From Malachius bipustulatus (taxonomy: Eukaryota; Arthropoda; Insecta; Coleoptera; Melyridae): DNA of 64,000 nucleotides. The DNA lies in NCBI GenBank assembly GCA_910589415.1, contig OU342632.1, positions 52,627,341 through 52,691,340 of the forward strand. Direction: 5' to 3'. The notes below the pieces were generated by a model. The model searched no databases. It was not told where the DNA came from and was given only the letters and a program-made list of their open reading frames with translations. The position numbers were made by a program, and so were the translations under genes. Positions 41,891 through 55,045 of the stretch are shown here, in pieces (positions within the stretch are counted from its first letter, which is position 1; the number at the start of each line of letters is the position of its first letter).

Positions 41891-43110
41891 TTAGAGACTC
41901 AGTTGGTCTTGCTTATTCTGAGTATGGCATACAACAATAATTATTTGTTCTGAACTGAGGTGCTGTGGACATGCTAGAAGTGATAAAACATTTTTTTATC
42001 AACATATCTCAGGGAATTTAGAAATGTTTATTAAAATGGACGTATTATTAATCATTTGTACAAAGCTAAAGCAAAACGATGCGGGCCACTACAACATAAT
42101 TAAAAGAGAAATTTAGTCACTTATTACTATGAGAAGAAATGAGGTACCGACTCATGATGTGTACAATTATTGTTGTCCTAAGTACTGACTATAGTTGTTT
42201 TGTACAAATTTAAAAAAAATCACTTAAATAACTCAATTTGAGGTGCTTAAATCTTTTAGAATTAAAAAAAGACATAGCAAATAAATAAATCACTAACGAA
42301 GTAAAATCCTACAAATACAACTTGGCAGATCCCGCATTTTACATGACCAGAATTTATGGCTCTATGACTTTATCTATCACCTGTAATCTGGGACATGTAC
42401 CTCTCTGAGGTGTTTACACCGGGCTAGGCAGCGTGGCTAAGGTTGCCCTCTAGTCATTATTTGTAGACTTAATGGCCTACTTCTCTCACAAAATGCACCA
42501 TCATCCACTCTAATTGCAAGGATAGACATCCATCAATTGTTCACCAAGGTTTAGGAAACCAGATGTTCAAGCTGAAATTCTTTATTTCGTCCGAAAGGAT
42601 ACTCTATTATGTTTGTACAAGATTCAATGCTTATAATTGCAGCAAGTAAATTTTTATACGTTATTAAAAACAAAATATATTCAATGAGTGATTTTATATT
42701 ATTTAATAATTGTAACTACCAATATGTTAGGTAGGGCTATAATAGCGATTGCGAACTATAACTACATTTAGAGGTGTTTAGGCGTTATGAACACTGCGAA
42801 CTCTTATTTGAGATATCAGCCACCTCAGACTAATAATAAAGATAGACCAATTTGTTTACATTGAAAACCGTCTCCAACACCTCTGTCGAAAAAGTAAATA
42901 ATAACATAAATAATAACAAAAACAATAACAAAATCATAAAACTAACTAAAGTTGTGCTGCCAGTTTTAAAACCAAGACATGCAATAAAGAAATTGTATAA
43001 TTTTCAAATATTTTATATTAATTTAAATAATTCTTCAGAAAACATCAATTACGGAATGTGAAGAAAAAAATTATTGAATCACTACTGAATTTTTTCCTAT
43101 ACCTTTTCAA
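41891..43110. other. intergenic, no gene seen
   Basis: No recognisable feature; AT-rich with simple runs such as AATAACAAAAACAATAACAAA near 42905. Confidence 0.45.
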
Positions 43111-43275
43111 TGTCAATTTCAGAAAAAGTTGCCTTTATTTCGGAAAAAGTAAAATCAAATTCAGAAAAAGTAAAATTAAAAACAGAAAGGGTAATTTCAA
43201 TTTCAGAAAGGTACAATCAAATTTAGAAAAGGGAACTTCAATTTCAAAAAGGTAAAATCAAATTCAGAACATTAG
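43111..43275. repeat. minisatellite with a period of about 21 bp
   Basis: Seven to eight degenerate units of the type TTTCAGAAAAAGTAAAATCAA follow one another. Read as protein this gives a periodic FRKSKIK pattern, but no coding evidence exists. Confidence 0.65.
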
Positions 43276-46200
43276 ATTTAAAAAGGTCTTCCCGTGAATA
43301 AATTATCTTTTATAAATGCATTTATTATACTAATTAGGTGCATAATATGGTTATTTTTATAATTTTTTTCGGTGTGATGTACCTATGTTTCTATAGTGTG
43401 ATATATTAGCGGTTTTGTAGGGCACCCCACAAAGGGCTCCTGGTGCATGGGTGAAGACCTCTGGCGACGACCCACACTTTTTTTTTCAGATTAATTTTCG
43501 AATGTTTATGAAAAACGTATTATGCGATCTATTGAGTGGTGAGGGCCAGTGAGATTGACACTGAAACATGTAAACCGTTTTCCTCCATCTTGAGTTATTT
43601 TTGTTGCACACCGTCATGAATTTTAAAAATTGCGGTTTTCACTTGTTTAAAACTCAAAAAATACTCAATCCAAACTCTAATTGTAAAAACCAGTAATTTT
43701 TTTTCTCTCAGACAATCTAAAAATTTAATAACATAAGAGAATTTCACAAAAAAAAAAACACAACTTTCATGTGTTTCATATTTTTGGGACATTGTACTTA
43801 TGAATATATAATGTTAAAAGGTCCCTTTCACGGGGCGTCTATCCTCTTCAAAAACAAAATTGTCTTAAAATCATGGGACGTAGTCATTATTTTTCGTAGT
43901 ATAGGTATGCAGTGGATAACACTGTATAAATAGTAAACTTGTGTCTGGGCAGAATGAGTTAGTTGTCGAAATCCAAAATTATTGTAGTGGACCAATTTTG
44001 TCTTATCTATAGATAGTTAAAACCGATGTTCCCTCTTTTCTGAGAAAAAAAAATATCTGACCCTTTTAGAAATTTACATGCACGCGTATGCCTCCGTTGC
44101 AAAAGAAAACTGTAAACAAAGCTCCCCTGCCTCATCTAGCCTATAGCATGTTGGAGACAAAACAGGCAATGCATTTAGAATGCAAATGCTCGGTCTATTC
44201 TTGTATTTTAGTCTATGTCAACCACCAATGAGTTAGAGCGGTTACCAATCAGCTACATCAAAGGATAACTGTTTCTTATGAAAACACAAATTTTGAATGT
44301 ATGGTATATGTGATTTACACCCTGTGCTAATACTGTTAATTGAAAACTATTGCTATAAACGAAAGAATTTTTGCTACATCTCGTACAGGCGATAAAGCAA
44401 TTAAATAATGTATTGTTGTGTGTTGTTCTGCTCTGACCTCCACAATCAATTAGTTTTTCAGCCGACGTTTTTCAATTATTTTATTGTTATTTTTTATTAA
44501 TTGACAAGTAGGTACAGTAATACTACCGCTATAATTTCTCGGTATTATATTTTTACTTATAATTTCCCTTCATTATCTTTAATTAATATAGGAAGTCCTT
44601 AAATTTAAAAAAGTAAAATGTGCAGATATTTATTTTGCAAGTGCATGCCTAGAGGTATAGGTACCTAATAGTTAAGAGTTATTGGTCAGTTTAAGAAGCT
44701 CTGTAGGAGGATTTCTACAAAAACAAACTGGCACAGCGCTAGAAGCAGCAAAGTTTAAGCGGATACGCGCCAGTAAAGGCAGTTTTAATGGCCGATAATT
44801 TCAGCGGCTATGTATCTATATTCAGATCAACGACTTGGTAAGACCTAGTATGGGAACAGTACCACAATCCCTTGTTGATGGTTTTCATCCTTGGATAATG
44901 GATATATAGATAGATAGCGGACGGAATTTACATACAATATACCTGACGACCGCTCACTGACAGCTTTCCGTATCCTTCTTTTCATTCTCCAATCAGATGT
45001 TATATACCCATTATACGACTAGCCAGAGCTTTTTATGGGTGCTTTGGATTCTTACCGAAACAAAATGAAGTCGATTTATTTGATCGGATAACTTAAAACA
45101 TCTGCATGAAACCTGGTGGCAAAAAAAACTATATTACTGAATTTTTAATGCAGAGAAAGATAATACTTTTCAATGGGATATATGGGTTGATAAGTTGCTA
45201 TTAAATAGTCACGAACTGAATTTATGAAAACGGTGAGTGCTTTTTTGATACCTTTGATATAACTATATATGCAAGACTATGACAGACCTCAACGCAAGTT
45301 AGGCTTGGATCTTGGGAGAACGAGGATTATTAGATTAGAACACAAATAATACTTATACATGATAAATATTAGAACGATGAAGAATTTTTAGAGAGTTGCA
45401 GACAATCCTGCTTATCAAGGCCATTTCAAATTCAAATTAAGTTTTACATTCTACATATATTGAACACATGCGATATTAGTTCAATTATAAATACCTAAAA
45501 AAATGTATACCTTTCGTAGTAAATTTTTTGCACTAAATAGGAATATATTTTTCGAAATTAAATTAATTATTATATTATTAATTATTATTAAATTAAAAAC
45601 AAAAATGGAAAAATTAGATGACGAAAGGCAGTGTTGTCGAGAGATTTGAAAAATATTCGCAAGTTTTGACGGGAGACACGATAAGCGCCCTGAAACAACT
45701 GGTAACGAGGTCCGTGGTGTGGAAAATCGAAAAAGGAGATATGTGATGGGAGACCTAAATATGAAGAAACCATTAGCAACAATTAACATGGGATTTGCCG
45801 GTGCGGCGAAGAAGACCTGGCTGTATGCTGGGCGCGCTGCTAAAACTCACGTACCTAACTCACCACAAGCTTCATTACTATACCTTCGGGAGAGATTTCC
45901 ATATAGTGAAGTCTTGGTGTTACCATTGCCGACGAGGGACGCAAAAGCTTGACTTTAAAGTACCTAGGAGTTAATACAATTAACTATGCGGGACAAATTG
46001 GTGGAATCGCGATTGTAGCCCACAGGGATAATATAATAGTGAGGAACTGCAAAGAAAGTGACAAGTGGATGAATACATCTCCTAGATAATAATCTGTCGT
46101 CAATGAATCTCGCCTTATTCCATATGAAATTACGGAATTTCATGGATCTAGCATATATGATATAAAAGACCTAACGGTTAAAATATACATAAAACATAAA

Positions 46201-49056
46201 CATAAAATTAGTCAAATATGTATATCGTTTTATAAAACAAATTGTTTAAATTTAAATATAGAAGTGCGGAGGATAAATATTATACAGAACTGGTGGTAAA
46301 AAAGACGTGCTGTTAAGTTTATAACAGTCATTAAATAGACTATCAAAAGTCAATCACAATCAATAAAATTATCCAGAAATCAAGCAAATGGCATCAAGTC
46401 CAACGTCTCAGACATCAAGACGGCCGTCTCTATACGTTATCTGAATACCCATCAGAGTTAGCGTTGGAATTAATAGCTTTTAAATTGTGATTCTCGAATT
46501 TCTAAACATAAAAATAAACGTAAACATTTTATAGCCGTTGTTTTAGTGTTATGCCTTTGTAGAAGTATCTGCTCTCTAAGTATATAACATTGTACTTAAG
46601 TTAAAATGATGAACAATAAATAAAGTGCCTTATATCACTGTTCGTGCTTAAACATATAAAGGTAGGTACCTAAGTGAGAGAACTAAGCTAGATTTGATTT
46701 TTAATTAAAATAGTCTAGTAGTAATCACTTTCATTCTGTTTAACTACCAGTTATCGATTTTTCCGGCAGTTTTCGCTCGTAAAGTTCTAATTAACTTTTA
46801 ATCGGGTCCTATAAAATTAAATGGAATAAGAATTATAGTAAACTTACCTACATCAATGTGATCCAAAGTTGTATGGCCATTACTTCTACGTTCTTAGGAC
46901 TAGGTATTTAAGAATTTATGACATTCGAATAATTAAAATGTGATCAATTTCCTCAATTTTAACGCATACTTTTGATTGCAAATTAGAGAAAATTTATAAT
47001 TTTAAGGGGATACTTTCAAAGATTAACTATAAAGGAAGTTGGAAGTGTATAATCTAAATAAATCTGTTCCTATCTCGATAATACAAATAACTCAGAAATG
47101 TTTATTATAGTATAATACCGTTCTCACTTGTTATTAGTTAAGGTCATAGTATTATAACATGACAGTAAAAAAATGTGATACCTTATACTTATACGATTTA
47201 ATTAATTTTTTTTTGTACCTATAGGTTTACATAAGTTGACAAAAGCTATTCATCTGATACTTGATAAATTTTCAAAGCTGACTATAATAGATCTCAGAGA
47301 TTTCATAGTTAACTTTTGTTTTTGTTATGTCCGCCGTATATTCTTTTGCATGTAATTTGATAAAAAAAAAATCAGGACACCAAAAATACAAGGTGATCCC
47401 AAAATGGTGAAATGGTTTTTATATACGGATAGTAGCACACAGCTCATTCATGGTTGATTAGAGAATCTAAGTTCATTTACTTTTATCTCCGGCGTGGATA
47501 CTTAAAGAAGATATACCTATTTTGTGTAAAAAAAGTGACAACATTGCACTGCATCGAAACCCTTCTTATTAGGGAAGAAAAATAGTGTGTATATATATCT
47601 GATATAATATTATTAAAAATTTATTTTAGTTTTATTGCTAAGTTCTAATTCGAAAAATGATCCCATATTGACAAATTTTATTGAGATCAAGATAGATGAA
47701 ATGTGAATGCCTGTAATTCCGTTACCGATAATAACTAATCGCCTCGTTGATTTAAATTTTGGAAAAGCAACCTTATATCTCGGCCTCGGTAACGAAGCCG
47801 AGGAGTCAAATTTTGTTTAAATTATACAGTCCTTCTAAAGATTCTCTACAAGACTCTTTATATACTGTTGCCATTTCGTGATCCCACTGTATATTACATT
47901 AAACAAATATTTCAAAATTTTATTTCTTAGCGAAAAAAAATACAAAATGTCATAATATGGCTGCATAAAATTGACATCATTCGGAAGAAATTTTGTTTTT
48001 CTCTGATAAAAGAAGAATAAAATTTTTAGTTTTTTTGGAATGTATAGTTCCTAATAAATTTTTGATTTCCTTGAATTTTTTAAATCGAATGAAATGAAAT
48101 TGATTTAAAAACCTTAGAAATGTAAAATGGGGCGCCTCTTATGTAGAGCTAAATCTATACAAAATAAAATTAAGTAATTTATTTCAAATATAGTCAAAAA
48201 AATATGTCTAAAATTATAAATCTCGATATTTCAGTTTTTAAGGATATTTCAGCAACGTCTGAAGTTTTTATCAATGTTATTTCAGATTCTTATTACGTAA
48301 GTATAAAAAAGATCAAATTTTCTCCCGTTTAACTGGCCTTGCATCTCTTACCGATTTACGAGGTCCCAATGATGCGGGTAGTACAAAAATTTTGCCACCC
48401 TGATCCTTATATATTATCATAATAATTCTAAAACTCTCAAATCTTATACGCATGTTCAGGTCACCGAATTTGATATTCGACAACGGTTTTTTATGTAAAA
48501 ATAGGTATGATTATTCGTTTTTAGTTTATCCTGATATAAATTATATGGAACTAACAGAATGAACGCGATTGCTCAAGATAAACATTTGAAAGATATAGTA
48601 GGTAATGTATAACAATTTGAAAGTATCAACATTAAAAACACACTAAAGTACCTATTCTTAGCCGGTCTAGGTGCATGTGATGAAGAAAAAGAAGAAAAAG
48701 CATTGGCGAGGACTAAAACCAAAAACGATAGCGTGATCTCGTGATCGTAGTGGGCGTGAGTGCGATATCGGTGCCAGTTGCCGGTTGTGTCAATGTAGGT
48801 ATTGTCCTCGCGATTGGAGGCTAATTACCACCACCTACACGCATCATTCAGACAGCCGATCTATCCGCTAATTGCTCCCTTTAATTAACAAATAAATATA
48901 CACCACACATACAGACACTGAGTGAAGGTGGGCGTTGTTGTATGTATGTGTTACTTAAATAATGATCATAGGTAGCACACAGAACCAAATCATTTTCGAT
49001 CAAATACCCGGGTATTCAATATGTTTTCATAAATATGTATGCGAAAGGCAGATCTA
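43276..49056. other. long AT-rich intergenic stretch, no supportable gene
   Basis: 43570-43760 resembles parts of the element at 36010-36834 (AACCGTTTT, then TTGAGTTATTTTTG). Around 45600-46100 a less AT-rich patch has short frames without recognisable domains. 47385-47895 may be a decayed inverted-repeat element (GGTGATCCCAAAATGG against CCATTTCGTGATCCCA). 48670-48930 is richer in G+C and holds several TAATTA-type motifs. Confidence 0.45.
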
Positions 49057-49402
49057 CAGTTTTTTTCTTTTGGTTTCCGTCTTTTGTCAATTGCTTTTCC
49101 TAATTTGACAAATACTTTTCCCATTTATCAAACGTCAGTGTGATTTTTCAATAATTGAAATTCCTCTTTTGTCAAATTAAATTCCCTTTATATCAAATGC
49201 TTTTCCAATGTTTATAATAATGTTACTGTACGTAAATAGGAAAAGGAATTGACATAAAGTGAAACTGATTTGACATAAAAGGAAATTGATTGATAAATCA
49301 ATGACTATAATCATTGATAGATAGAAAAATAAGAAAATAATTTGACATACTAGGAAAAGCAATTATTGACAATAACAGAGGAAAACCAAAAATAAACCAC
49401 TG
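49057..49402. mobile_element. Tc1/mariner-type MITE with internal GACAAA/GGAAAAG repeats, copy 1
   Basis: Ends CAGTTTTTTTCTTTTGG and CCAAAAATAAACCACTG are imperfect mirrors, flanked by TA on each side. The interior consists of degenerate repeats of TTTGTCAA(N)TT(N)CTTTTCC and, after the middle, their reverse complement. No coding capacity. Confidence 0.7.
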
Positions 49403-50529
49403 TAATATTATTTTCTAAATTCATTTTTCTAAGAGAAAAAAATGTCGAAAATGTGCATAATAGCTCATCTCTTTTAGTATAAGCATCTTCTAACATCCAA
49501 ATAAAGGCTGTCATAATGAAGTTAGAAGAAACCTAGAGAAAAAATTTCTGTCGCGAGTTATAAAAATGACGTCTTTTTTACCCTCTACGTAAAATACCTA
49601 CTCCCTTGCAATTCTCTCTACAGAAACACATTTTCTTTGGGAGTAAAGTAAAATGTAGACGTTGACATAATCACTAAGCTTCCACTTAGTGTTGCCAGAT
49701 GGTGCAACAAGGTATATATTTATTTATATATTTAATGACGTTGTAGTGAGGTGATATTATTGTTAACTGTAAATGCTTTACTAATCACAAACTTCTAATA
49801 AGTACAACGAACTGAATTTTAATAATTCAAGAGCATTGGAAATAAAAAACATTGTCGCCTATACAGGATGTCCCAGCACATTCGAAGCGGTCTCTGCAGG
49901 CCAAACGATGGACTTTTTCAAAAAAAAAATTGAAAATTCAATTACAGGATCATAATGGCCATTATTTAAAATTATTTTGGACTATACACCATGTCCCATA
50001 TGAGAGTGATATATCAAATTTATGTTTTTTTTAATGAAATGCTCCTACTTATGTTATTGCATTTTTAGATTGTCTGAGAAGAAAAAATAAGATTGGCTTT
50101 TACAGTCGGTGCTTAAATTCAGAAGTTTGTGAGTTATAAACAAGTGAAAATCGTCATTAATAGTACTTAGCAAGCTAATTCTTAAGTGCTGTATCTGATA
50201 TGGTACGATTAAGTTTAAAAAATCATATGTGACGTCATACTAACCGTCCGAATTAAGATTTTTCATTTCACCAGAAAATGTCAAACGGTTAAATTTCAAG
50301 GTGTGAACGAGAGAAAATTAATGAAGGAATCATTCCAATACAAACTGAACAGTTTGAGTCGGTTTGACAGTCACTAATAACTACATAGAATTTATTCACG
50401 TATACATAATGACATTTAGTTAAACTTAATTAAAAACTTAATTAAGAGTTCATTTCTATTCTAGATTTATTAGTCCTTTGTGTACTTCACATTAAAATAA
50501 ATTTTGCAAAATGTTACTCATTGTAATAT
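49403..50529. other. intergenic with repeat fragments
   Basis: 49862-50020 contains ACAGGATGTCCC and AAAATTATTTTGGACTA, which recur at 58575-58660. No gene seen. Confidence 0.45.
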
Positions 50530-50884
50530 ACATAGAGTGTTTACCGAGGTGTTTACTGTAAGGTTGGCCAAACTTCACAGACTGATTCTTCAGACTAAAA
50601 TAATGAAAAAAATTCATATGCAGGGGTGCCCGGAAATTTATAAAACGATAAAAATAATTACCGAACAACCCTGTACCTATATGAGAATTATTAGTAACCA
50701 TAACCTCCGTTATTATTTTTATCGTTTCATAAATTTTTAGTATGGAATTCTTGAAACTTTGAAGGAGTATATCTGTCTTAGGAAGTGTTTCCGGACACCC
50801 CTGTATATTATAAATTTTTTTCATTAGTTTAGTCTGAAGAATCAGCCTGTGAAGTTTGACCAACCTTAAAGTAAACACCCTGTA
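50530..50884. mobile_element. inverted-repeat element (MITE-like) with about 100-bp arms
   Basis: GTGTTTACTGTAAGGTTGG, CTTCACAGACTGATTCTTCA and CAGGGGTGCCCGGAAA at the left are mirrored by TTTCCGGACACCCCTG, TGAAGAATCAGCCTGTGAAG and CCTTAAAGTAAACACCCTG at the right. No coding capacity. Confidence 0.75.
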
Positions 50885-51127
50885 TAAACATTATTGAAAA
50901 AAAAAAAACAGAAATTTGTATAATAAAAATTAATTATTTAAAGGTGGATCCACATCAATACAAATTTTCGTTGTGTGTTGTGTGTTGAAATTCAGCGGAA
51001 AATTTGCGCCATAAATTTAAATCTGATGAAATATTTTTCCACGTAATTTTTATATCTTGTTCGTTGTGCGCGCGAATCCACTTGTGGGATGTGCGTCGAT
51101 ATTTGAAATAATAACATCCGCTAATGA

Positions 51128-51418
51128 TTTTTTTATTTTTCTATCTATCAACGATTGTAGTCATGGATTCATCAATCAATTTCCTTTTATGTCAAATCAG
51201 TTTCACTTTATGTCAATTGCTTTTCCTATTTACGTGCAATGACAGTATAATAAATACTGGAAAAGCATAAATTTGATAAAAAAGGAATTTTATTTGACAG
51301 AAGAGGAATTTCAATTGAAAAATCACGCACTGATGTTGGGATTGGGATAAATGGGAAAAGCATTTGACAAATTAGGAAAAGCAATTGACAAAAGAGGAAA
51401 ATCAAAAGCACAAGACTG
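51128..51418. mobile_element. Tc1/mariner-type MITE, copy 2, truncated
   Basis: Reverse-oriented relative of 49057-49402 with the same internal blocks (CTATCTATCAACGATTGTAG, TTTACGTGCAATGACAGTA). It has an intact ACTG end followed by TA at 51418-51420; the other end is missing. Confidence 0.65.
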
Positions 51419-51604
51419 TAAAATTAACAAAGTAGCCAAAATATCTAGTAAAAAATTACACAAGCACTGATTCACGTCCACATTAATATCACTGTGCGGA
51501 GCAAATCCCTTTGAAGTTGGTTGAAAACCGACAGCTCATCGGATCGTGTGCGTCGTTCGTTGCAAAAATGTTTGCGTGAATTTATTTGCGGCGCACAGTC
51601 CACA

Positions 51605-52860
51605 TATACAGGGTGGGCCATCGAAAAGGTAACAAGCCTAATAATTTGGAAAGTGAAGAGTTATGCGAAAAACGCCGAAACAGGTCGATTTTGTTATCGA
51701 GGGGGACATATTTTCGTGACAAATTCAACTACCCAAGTTCACCCCCTTGGCAGGGGTAGCTACCCCTTTGCTTATCATCATAGGGAACAGCTATCGAGTG
51801 ATACATCATGTGAAAGCTACTTGAATTCTCTTTACAACGATATCCAACATTTTGGGTTTCGCTTACATACAGGGTGGCCCAACGAAAACGTAACCAGCCC
51901 TAATAACTTGGAAACTGACCATGTACGCGAAAAACGCCGAAACAGGTCAATTTTGTTATCAACGTAGGCATATTTTCGTGACAAATTTAAATACCCAAGT
52001 TCACCCCTTTGGCAGGGGTTGCTACCCCTTTGCTTATCATCATAGAGAACAGCTATCGAGTGATACATCATTTGAAAGCTAGTTGAATTCTCTTTACAAT
52101 GATATCCAACATTTTGATTTTCGCTCACATACAGGGTGGCTTACATACAAATGATTAAGGAAAGTTACGTGTTCGTTGGGCCAACCTGTATGTAAGCGAA
52201 AGTGATACATCATTTGAAAGATACTTGAATTATCTTTACAACTATATCCAACATTTTGGGTTTCGCTTACATACAGGGTGCCCTATATACAAGTGATTAA
52301 GGCGAGTTACGTTTTCGTTGGGCCACCCTGTATGTGGGCGAAACCCAAAATGTTGGATATCGTTGTAAAGAGAATTCAAGTAGCTTTCAAATGATGTATC
52401 ACTCGATGGCTGTCCCCTATGATGATGACAAAGGGGTAGCTACCCCTGCCAAGGGGGTGAACTTGGGTAGTTAAATTTGTCACGAAAATATGCCTACGTT
52501 GATAACAAAATCGACCTGTTTCGGCGTTTTTCGCGTACATCTTCAGTTTCTAAGTTATTAGGGTGAGTTAGTTTCCGTTGGGCCACCCTGTATGTGAGCG
52601 AAACCCAAAATGTTGGATATCGTTGTAAAGAGAATTCAAGTAGCTTTCAAATGATGTATCACTTGATAGCTGTTCCCTATGATGATAAGCAAAGGGGTAG
52701 CTACCCCTGCCAAGGGGGTGAACTTGGGTAGTTAAATTTGTCACGAACATATGTCCCCCTCGATAATAAAATCGACCTGTTTCGGCGTTTTTCGCGTACA
52801 TCTTCACTTTCCAAGCTATTAGGCTTGTTACCTTTTCGATGGCCCACCCTGTATAAATAT
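51605..52860. repeat. array of about 260-bp units, direct then inverted
   Basis: Units start with ACAGGGTGGCCCAACGAAAA-type sequence near 51606, 51868 and 52131 (period about 262), with a shortened one near 52270. From 52326 the same units run in reverse (CCACCCTGTATG at about 52326, 52582 and 52845). Each full unit contains CACCCCCTTGGCAGGGGTAG and the 14-bp palindrome GGGGTAGCTACCCC. One unit (about 52015) has GGGGTTGCTACCCC. The whole array could fold into a hairpin of more than 500 bp per arm. Confidence 0.8.
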
Positions 52861-52932
52861 TCCGCCGCACACGAGCAAATTTGTGTCAAAAACAACGCAC
52901 AACGAAAATTTGTATTGATGTGGATCCACCTT

Positions 52933-53453
52933 AAGAATCATTATTGTAGTAATATCGTAAAATTTAATTTGATTATCGTTAAGCATTTTAATGTGATTAT
53001 AAAATTAATAAGAAGGCAACCATTATATTCTACCGAATCAACTGCTTTAAGAGTTTAATTTCATGTAGATATCAACCATTTGCGAACAATAAAGAAGGTA
53101 TTAATAATACCAGGTAGCTTTAACATATCTAGTTGTTCATTTATAAATTACTGTGCTCTTTATACATATGGATAATTATTATGTCTACAATATTTACATA
53201 ATTACATGCGAATATTTTTTTATAGTTATTGTTTTACTTAAAGACAAGTGTAACTCATTAATATCAAAGAAATAATGAAACATTATAGTGATGACAATGA
53301 CATAATATAGATCACGCTGATGATACAACAAAATTCCAGGAACTGATACCTGGCTAAGATCAAGTGTGCAGATGATGCTAATTTGTTTAACTTTTACAAT
53401 CGATAAATAGGATATTTTGAATCTGAATCCTAATTAATACATATTTATATGTA
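52933..53453. other. intergenic, no gene seen
   Basis: AT-rich, no recognisable feature. Confidence 0.45.
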
Positions 53454-53732
53454 TGGCTTGTCCACTGAGTGTTGTCCGGTGAGATGTCACACTGATCCTG
53501 ACTATAAACGATTTAATTTTTTATGTTTGTATTCGTACTAATTCTAATTATTATAATTGTACGAATCAAATCAATTATTGTATTATAATATTTATATTAT
53601 AATAATAATAAATATTATAATTATAATATAAATCAATTATTAAAATTTTACGAATTAAAACATAAAAAATCAAATCGTTTATAGTCAGGATCATTGTGGA
53701 AACTCACCGGAGAACACTCAGTGGACAAGCCA
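53454..53732. mobile_element. MITE with about 75-bp inverted repeats
   Basis: TGGCTTGTCCACTGAGTGTT at the left is mirrored by AACACTCAGTGGACAAGCCA at the right. Inverted similarity continues through GATCCTGACTATAAACGATT. The flank is TA on both sides. The centre is a nearly pure AT palindrome. Confidence 0.8.
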
Positions 53733-54819
53733 TAGGTATACTTTTTATACCTACTTAAAACACTGAGATAGAGATAGAGCTAGCAACGTCATAGACAAAG
53801 CACAGGTAAGTAGGTATATATTTATTTGTAGTTCAGTCTCTATACTATGTATACAATAATAATTGCCGACGGACTAGTTCTTATATTATTATTTAAATTT
53901 AGTGGGTATTTTAATTATTATAGTTTTTTTTTTATAAATATAAGTTACCTTTATAAAATATTGATTTTCAAAGCAAATCAAACAAATAAACTTCTCTCAT
54001 ATTATACACAAAAAAATTTTATTAGTTACCGTTTCAGCACCTTCTTGATAATATAAATAATTATTATAACAGGATAATAATTAACTATACTCACAAAAGT
54101 TATTTATGTTAATCTATGTACCTATACCCAATCTTATAGTGCGCGAAATTGAACTTTGGCGCTTGAGGACGAGAGGTTGTTTGTCGAGACGAGAGCCGAG
54201 ACAAAAAAATCATTCGAAGACACCATAATTTCGAACTCGAGCTGCATACAACATTTTTTAGACAATTTAATCTGAGACAATCTGGCAGTTAATTTGAGAC
54301 AATTTGAGTGATTTGACAAATATCAGTGCTTGCTTAATCTTTAATACCTCGATCAGCTGATATTGTCAATAAAGATCTGCTTATAATACGTAGGCGTCGT
54401 CATGCTTTACATAATTTTCCTTTATGTAGGTATTTCTGAAATCACTATAGGTACTTAATGTAGAAACTTATAATAAAAAAATAGAGACTTTATCATAATA
54501 AGATCATAGATAAACTAATTGAAAAAATATTGTAAAAAATAAAAATTTTATATACCTAACATTTTTCTGTAGAAACAATTATTTCTAAAATATCTTTACA
54601 AAACACCGTGAATCTAATTGTGACAATCAGACATAAATTATTTAAAAAAGACAATTGTGTTACCGCCTCCATTCAAGTTAATCCACCCTTCTTTCATACA
54701 AACATCCTCACACTTAATTAATCCACACACCATCACTACTTTCTCTACCTAATCTCCATCTTCCTCCCTCTTACGTGTGCTTCTCTTTCCCTCCAAAGCT
54801 ACCTTGGCAGGCCATATCA
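53733..54819. other. intergenic, no gene seen
   Basis: AT-rich without recognisable features. Confidence 0.45.
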
Positions 54820-55045
54820 CCCACATGACATTTGAAGTCGGAGATGATTTATTGCCGGTAGATGGCGCCCATTAGATTAGGAGGATAGTGCGCGCGGTGT
54901 GTGTCCGACCCCTGGTATAAATATTCATATCGAGGGCAGCAGGGGGTCCGGGTCATGGGACGTCATGCAACCCGGGCATTAATTAGAGGGCGTTGCCTCT
55001 ACACACCGCTTGGGGGCGGGGGTGGTATGCACCTGTGGTATAAAC
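54820..55045. promoter_or_regulatory. GC-rich patch with TATA-like motif (candidate regulatory element)
   Basis: This patch stands out from its AT-rich surroundings. It contains GATAGTGCGCGCGGTGTGTG, GGTATAAATATTCATATCG and AACCCGGGCATTAATTAGAG, then a G-rich run GGGGGCGGGGGTGG. A TATA-type box inside a GC-rich island could mark a promoter or enhancer. No gene start is recognisable downstream. Confidence 0.3.

Larger units (their letters stand above)
50941..52932. mobile_element. 2-kb inverted-repeat element enclosing a MITE and a repeat array
   Basis: AAGGTGGATCCACATCAATA at 50941 continues to 50973 and is mirrored exactly at 52900-52932. The terminal 33 bp appear perfect. Inside are a truncated MITE (51128-51418) and an array of about 260-bp units (51605-52860). 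The target duplication is unclear (TTTAAA against TTAAG). Confidence 0.65.

Noticed and set aside
45719..46100. Possible host gene exon near a 77-codon frame
   Set aside because: No domain, no clear splice pattern, and the frame breaks in all registers.
51605..52860. CRISPR array
   Set aside because: Units are about 260 bp, are inverted in half the array, have no unique spacers, and the genome is eukaryotic.
51521..52870. Frames of about 100-150 codons in the unit array
   Set aside because: They are translations of a non-coding repeat, occur on both strands, and include mirrored copies.
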